From an uncultured Lachnospiraceae bacterium (lineage in GTDB: Bacteria; Bacillota; Clostridia; Lachnospirales; Lachnospiraceae): a stretch of 9,400 nucleotides of DNA. A program made the position numbers and the translations under genes. The stretch spans positions 1-9,400 of the forward strand of contig CAJTTT010000050.1 of assembly GCA_910579285.1 (NCBI GenBank). Reading direction: 5' to 3'. Below are positions 6,589 through 9,400 of this stretch, piece by piece. The notes under the pieces are model-generated. The model had not been told where the DNA came from. It searched no databases and was given only the letters and a program-made list of their open reading frames with translations. The number at the start of each line of letters is the position of its first letter. Position 1 is the stretch's first letter.

Positions 6589-6973
6589 CAAAGATGTGGG
6601 AAAGGCTTCCCGTTGGCGGGAAAGCGGCCTGCAGAACAAATGCGAAGAAGGAGACTCTCCCTGAGGGAAGCGACAGGAATACGGCGTCACCGACTGAGAG
6701 CGCTGTTTGTGAAAGACAGGGAAGGGAACACTCTGGAGCAGATTGTCTGAACTCCATAGCATGGCAGTAATGTTAGGATAAGCCGGAATGCGGCGATATA
6801 TGACAATGGTGTCATAAATGGAATAGGGCAGTACGTTACACGCGTTAAGTGTTTGAGAGGGTAAGGCGAAACAGCATTCTGTTTGGAGATGCTGGCTTAC
6901 CAAGGCGGGTGGTACCGCGGATAATGAAACATATCCGTCCCGGAATACAGAAATGTGTTCCGGGGTGTTTTTT
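6589..6973 (+). promoter_or_regulatory. T-box riboswitch leader, probable Asn (AAC) specifier
   Basis: The 16-base T-box GCGGGTGGTACCGCGG at 6905-6920 is almost consensus. It is followed by an antiterminator arm pair CGGATA (6918-6923) and TATCCG (6932-6937), and then by a terminator that shares those bases. A T-box leader binds a specific tRNA through a specifier codon in stem I; uncharged tRNA stabilises the antiterminator and lets the operon be read. The 3' side of stem I at 6724-6739 reads GGG-AAC-ACTCTG-GAGC. In remembered leaders such as Bacillus subtilis glyQS the specifier is followed by six bases and GAGC, so AAC (6727-6729) is the likely specifier, for tRNA-Asn. TCCCTG (6658-6663) and CAGGGA (6717-6722) would form the helix above it. 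A GAC at 6802-6804 is the alternative, but it is outside that layout. The T-box call is firm; the codon is inference. Confidence 0.93.
6936..6973 (+). terminator. T-box intrinsic terminator
   Basis: CCCGGAATACA (6939-6949) pairs with TGTGTTCCGGG (6954-6964), with one G-T pair, around a GAAA loop, and a run of six T's follows at 6968-6973. Its 5' arm overlaps the antiterminator side, as expected for a switch that stops transcription when tRNA is charged. Confidence 0.9.
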
Positions 6974-7003
6974 GTTCCGGGACACCATATGAAGGAGGTA
7001 ACC

Positions 7004-8750
7004 ATGACGAACAGGAACATTTACAGGGATGTAACTTTACGCGAAATCAGTGAGGGCGACATCGGCAGGGAACTGCGTGTGGCGGGCTGGATTGAGAACA
7101 TCAGGGATCACGGCGGCGTGTCCTTTGTGGATCTGCGGGATATGTACGGCGTGCTGCAGGTGGTGATGCGTGACACCTTCCTTTTGGAGGGGCTGTCCAG
7201 GGAGATGAGCGTTTCCATCGAGGGGCTGATCGAGAAGCGGGATGAGGAGACGTACAACCCCCGGATTCCGACGGGAACGATCGAGCTGGAGGCCCATAAG
7301 GTGGATGTGCTTGGCAGAGTTTATAAGCAGCTTCCCTTTGAGATTATGACTTCGAGGGAGACCAGGGAGGAGGTGCGGCTGAAATACCGTTATCTGGATC
7401 TGCGCAACCAGAAAGTGAAGGACAATATCATCTTCCGCTCCCAGGTGATCGCATATTTGCGGGAAAAGATGACGGAGCTTGGCTTTTTGGAGATTCAGAC
7501 GCCGATTCTGTGCGCTTCTTCCCCGGAGGGCGCGAGAGACTATATCGTGCCTTCGAGAAAATATAAGGGTAAGTTTTACGCCCTGCCGCAGGCGCCTCAG
7601 CAGTTCAAGCAGCTTCTGATGGTGTCGGGATTTGACAGGTATTTCCAGATTGCGCCCTGTTTCCGGGATGAGGATGCCAGAGCGCTCGCCTGGCGAATTT
7701 TACCAGTTGGATTTCGAGATGAGCTTTGCCACGCAGGAGGATGTGTTTGCGGTGGGCGAGGAGGTGCTGTCCGCTGTATTTGAGAAATTTGCGCCACAGG
7801 GAGCGGCGGTGACAAAGGCGCCTTATCCGATTATCAGTTATAAACAGGCGATGTTAGAGTTCGGCACGGATAAGCCGGATTTGAGAAACCCGCTCCGCAT
7901 CATTGACCTGACAGACTTTTTCCAGACATGTACCTTCAAACCGTTCCAGGGCAGGACCGTCCGCGCCATTAAAGTGCACGCGGAGATGTCGAAAGGATTC
8001 CATGAAAAGCTGCTCAAGTTCGCCACGGATATGGGCATGGGCGGTCTCGGCTATCTGGAGGTGGCGGAGGATTTAAGTTACAAAGGGCCGATCGACAAGT
8101 TTATCCCGGAGGAGAAAAAAGGAGAACTGCGTGAACTGGCGGAACTTACCGCAGGCGATACCATCTTCTTTATCGCGGACAGGGAGGAGCGGGCGGTTTT
8201 CTATGCGGGACAGATCCGCACTGAACTTGGGCAGAAGTTGGATCTGCTGGAACAAAACGCGTTTCGGTTCTGCTATATCAATGATTTTCCCATGTTTGAG
8301 CGGGACCCCGAGACAAAGCAGATCGGCTTTACCCACAATCCTTTTTCCATGCCCCAGGGAGGTCTGGAAGCGCTCAACAAGATGAATCCTCTGGAAGTGC
8401 TGGCGTATCAGTACGATATTGTCTGCAACGGCGTGGAACTATCTTCCGGCGCGGTGCGTAACCATGACATGGAAATTATGGAGAAAGCCTTTGCCATTGC
8501 GGGATATGACGGGGAAACTTTGAGGACAAAGTTTGGGGCGCTGTATCAGGCGTTCCAGTTCGGGGCGCCGCCCCATGCGGGTATGGCTCCGGGCGTTGAC
8601 CGTATGATTATGCTGCTCAGAGGTGAGGAGAATATCAGGGAGGTGATCGCTTTCCCCATGAGCGGTTCCGCGCAGGATCTGATGTGCGGCGCACCGGGAG
8701 ATGTGACGGAGCAGCAGCTTAGAGAGGTGCATATTAAGGTGAGGGCGTAG
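7004..8750 (+). pseudogene. aspS: Aspartyl-tRNA synthetase, frameshifted in motif 2
   Basis: AspRS charges tRNA-Asp with aspartate; a non-discriminating form also makes Asp-tRNA-Asn for GatCAB. ATG 7004 follows AAGGAGG (6992-6998). The first frame gives the OB-fold anticodon domain with GWIENIRDHGGVSFVDLRD, KYRYLDLRNQ, motif 1 around FLEIQTPIL and the start of motif 2, FRDEDARA. After residue 227 (codon 7682-7684) it runs into unrelated sequence and stops at 7783. The correct protein resumes two frames over at RSPGEFYQLDFEMSF and continues through the GAD domain to motif 3, GVDRMIMLL, ending at 8750. Homologues read ARADRSPGEF-like here, so about 5 nt are missing. Repaired length is 583 residues, normal for bacterial AspRS. 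His36 in DHGG matches a residue linked to non-discriminating AspRS. Unless this is a sequence error, no active enzyme is made from this copy. Confidence 0.93.
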
Positions 8751-8758
8751 TTTTTTCA

Positions 8759-8925
8759 AGATGTGAAGCAGATGGAGGTTGATTTCTGCGTTGCTGCGCT
8801 TGCGCTCCGTTCCAAGCGTAACAGTGCTAAACTTGTGAGGGACCTCGTTAAGCGCTGAGGCTTTCCAAGGGGCTCCTTGAGAAATGAATTTTCCTCAGCA
8901 TGAAGCGTTACGGAGCAGTAGATCA
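8759..8925. repeat. Palindrome-rich non-coding segment, possible dispersed element
   Basis: The aspS-gatC gap is about 200 nt, long for an operon of this kind, and is full of nested inverted repeats: GCTCCGT (8804-8810) with ACGGAGC (8910-8916), GCTGAGG (8854-8860) with CCTCAGC (8893-8899), and CAAGG (8866-8870) with CCTTG (8875-8879) around GGCT. CGTAAC (8817-8822) can also pair with GTTACG (8907-8912), an alternative to the first pair. No frame has a proper start site. It looks like a small mobile or REP/MITE-like element inserted in the operon, but one copy in one window cannot prove repetition. It could instead be an RNA processing or regulatory structure. Confidence 0.4.
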
Positions 8926-8954
8926 AATATGAATTCGCGGATAGGAGAAAAAAT

Positions 8955-9248
8955 ATGGCAAATATTATCAGCGACGAGACAATAGAATATGTAGGCATTC
9001 TGGCCAAGCTGGAGCTGTCTGACGCGGAGCGGGAGCAGGCCAAGTCGGATATGGGGAGAATGCTTGACTACATCGACAAACTGGGGGAGCTTGACACCAC
9101 GGATGTAGAGCCGTTGTCCCATGTATTCCCGGTGGAGAACGTGTTCCGGGAGGATGTGGTAACCAACGGGGATGAAAGAGAACGGATGTTATCCAATGCG
9201 CCCCAGGAGAAGGACGGAATGTTTGTGGTGCCGCGGACGTTCGGGTGA
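8955..9248 (+). CDS. gatC: Asp/Glu-tRNA amidotransferase subunit C
   Basis: GatC is the small subunit of the GatCAB amidotransferase, which converts Asp-tRNA-Asn to Asn-tRNA-Asn and, in many bacteria, Glu-tRNA-Gln to Gln-tRNA-Gln. It wraps around GatA and steadies the GatA-GatB interface. The 97 residues match family length. Typical features are ISDETIEYVGILAKLELSD (5-23), a helix ending in MLDYIDKLGELDT, the VEPLSHVFPVENVFREDV block and a C-terminal FVVPRTFG. ATG 8955 has AGGAG at 8943-8947. gatA follows after 48 nt. Standing behind an Asn-type T-box and aspS, the complex here probably serves mainly tRNA-Asn. Confidence 0.95.
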   Translation: MANIISDETIEYVGILAKLELSDAEREQAKSDMGRMLDYIDKLGELDTTDVEPLSHVFPVENVFREDVVTNGDERERMLSNAPQEKDGMFVVPRTFG

Positions 9249-9296
9249 CGGTGCGGGAAACATACCGTACGAACGGGAAAGACGAGGAAGAGCGAT

Positions 9297-9400
9297 ATGA
9301 ATATAGTAGATATGACGGCGGTGCAATTGTCGGCGGCGATCAAAGAAGGAAAAACCACAGCCGTGGAAGCCGTGGAGGCTGTACTTGCGCGGATTGAGAA
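9297..9400 (+). CDS. gatA: Asp/Glu-tRNA amidotransferase subunit A (5' part only)
   Basis: GatA is the amidase-signature subunit that releases ammonia from glutamine and feeds it to GatB. Only the first 34 codons are present before the window ends. They read MNIVDMTAVQLSAAIKEG, then an EAVEAVLARIE helix, typical of the GatA N-terminus; the Ser-cisSer-Lys catalytic residues lie beyond the edge. ATG 9297 is preceded by GAGGAAG (9284-9290). Order after gatC supports the call, and gatB is expected next. Confidence 0.9.
   Translation, partial: MNIVDMTAVQLSAAIKEGKTTAVEAVEAVLARIE

Noticed and set aside
6343..6770. Forward open frames of 135 and 69 codons over the T-box leader
   Set aside because: They overlap the phosphatase end and the structured leader, lack family features, and the T-box explains the sequence.
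7670..7700. Programmed ribosomal frameshift in aspS
   Set aside because: There is no slippery heptamer or nearby pseudoknot signal, and the Asp-Arg residues expected in motif 2 are missing, which a shift alone would not remove.
8751..8756. T-run after the aspS stop as a terminator
   Set aside because: No GC-rich hairpin precedes it, and gatC-gatA downstream have no clear promoter of their own.
8756..9043. Reverse-strand open frame of 95 codons over the aspS-gatC gap and gatC
   Set aside because: It runs against gatC, has no start signal and consists mostly of the palindromic non-coding block.

Overview
The window looks like a chromosomal segment of a Gram-positive clostridium, most likely Lachnospiraceae-like. 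This is inferred from the GSI-alpha glutamine synthetase, an ANTAR regulator next to glnA, the dapF-dapL pair, a T-box in front of aspS-gatC-gatA, and strong AGGAGG-type ribosome binding sites. No sequence search was run. Every intact gene is on the + strand. The left 1.3 kb is accessory and partly decayed; the rest is core metabolism and translation.

Left end (1-1342): the trailer end of a CRISPR array with a 30-nt repeat and 36-37-nt spacers. It runs in from the left edge and fades into a degenerate last repeat at 548-577. A frameshifted fragment of a Fic-family protein (C-terminal winged helix only) starts against that repeat. About 590 nt further on are two more badly decayed copies of the same repeat (1168-1197, 1228-1257). 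No cas genes are in view.

Nitrogen block (1343-3406): a promoter and a leader hairpin precede glnA. glnA is followed by a GTG-start gene for an RNA-binding ANTAR regulator whose receiver domain lacks the phospho-acceptor aspartate. The glnA leader hairpin can close on an ACAGGG hexaloop, which fits the A1/G4 rule of ANTAR target RNAs, so the downstream gene may control glnA. Only one such hairpin is visible, whereas known targets have two.

Lysine/cell-wall block (3692-6440): dapF (diaminopimelate epimerase), dapL (LL-diaminopimelate aminotransferase) and a histidine-phosphatase gene lie 43 and 3 nt apart and are probably one operon. DapL makes LL-DAP and DapF converts it to meso-DAP.

tRNA-dependent amidation block (6554-9400, runs off the right edge): an extended -10 promoter, a long T-box leader with a clear terminator, then aspS, gatC and the start of gatA. 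By alignment to the usual T-box layout the specifier codon reads AAC (Asn), not an Asp codon. With gatCA downstream this points to Asn-tRNA(Asn) made by a non-discriminating AspRS plus GatCAB. The aspS reading frame is broken in motif 2 by what looks like a 5-nt deletion. A 165-nt palindrome-rich non-coding segment, possibly a dispersed repeat, separates aspS from gatC.
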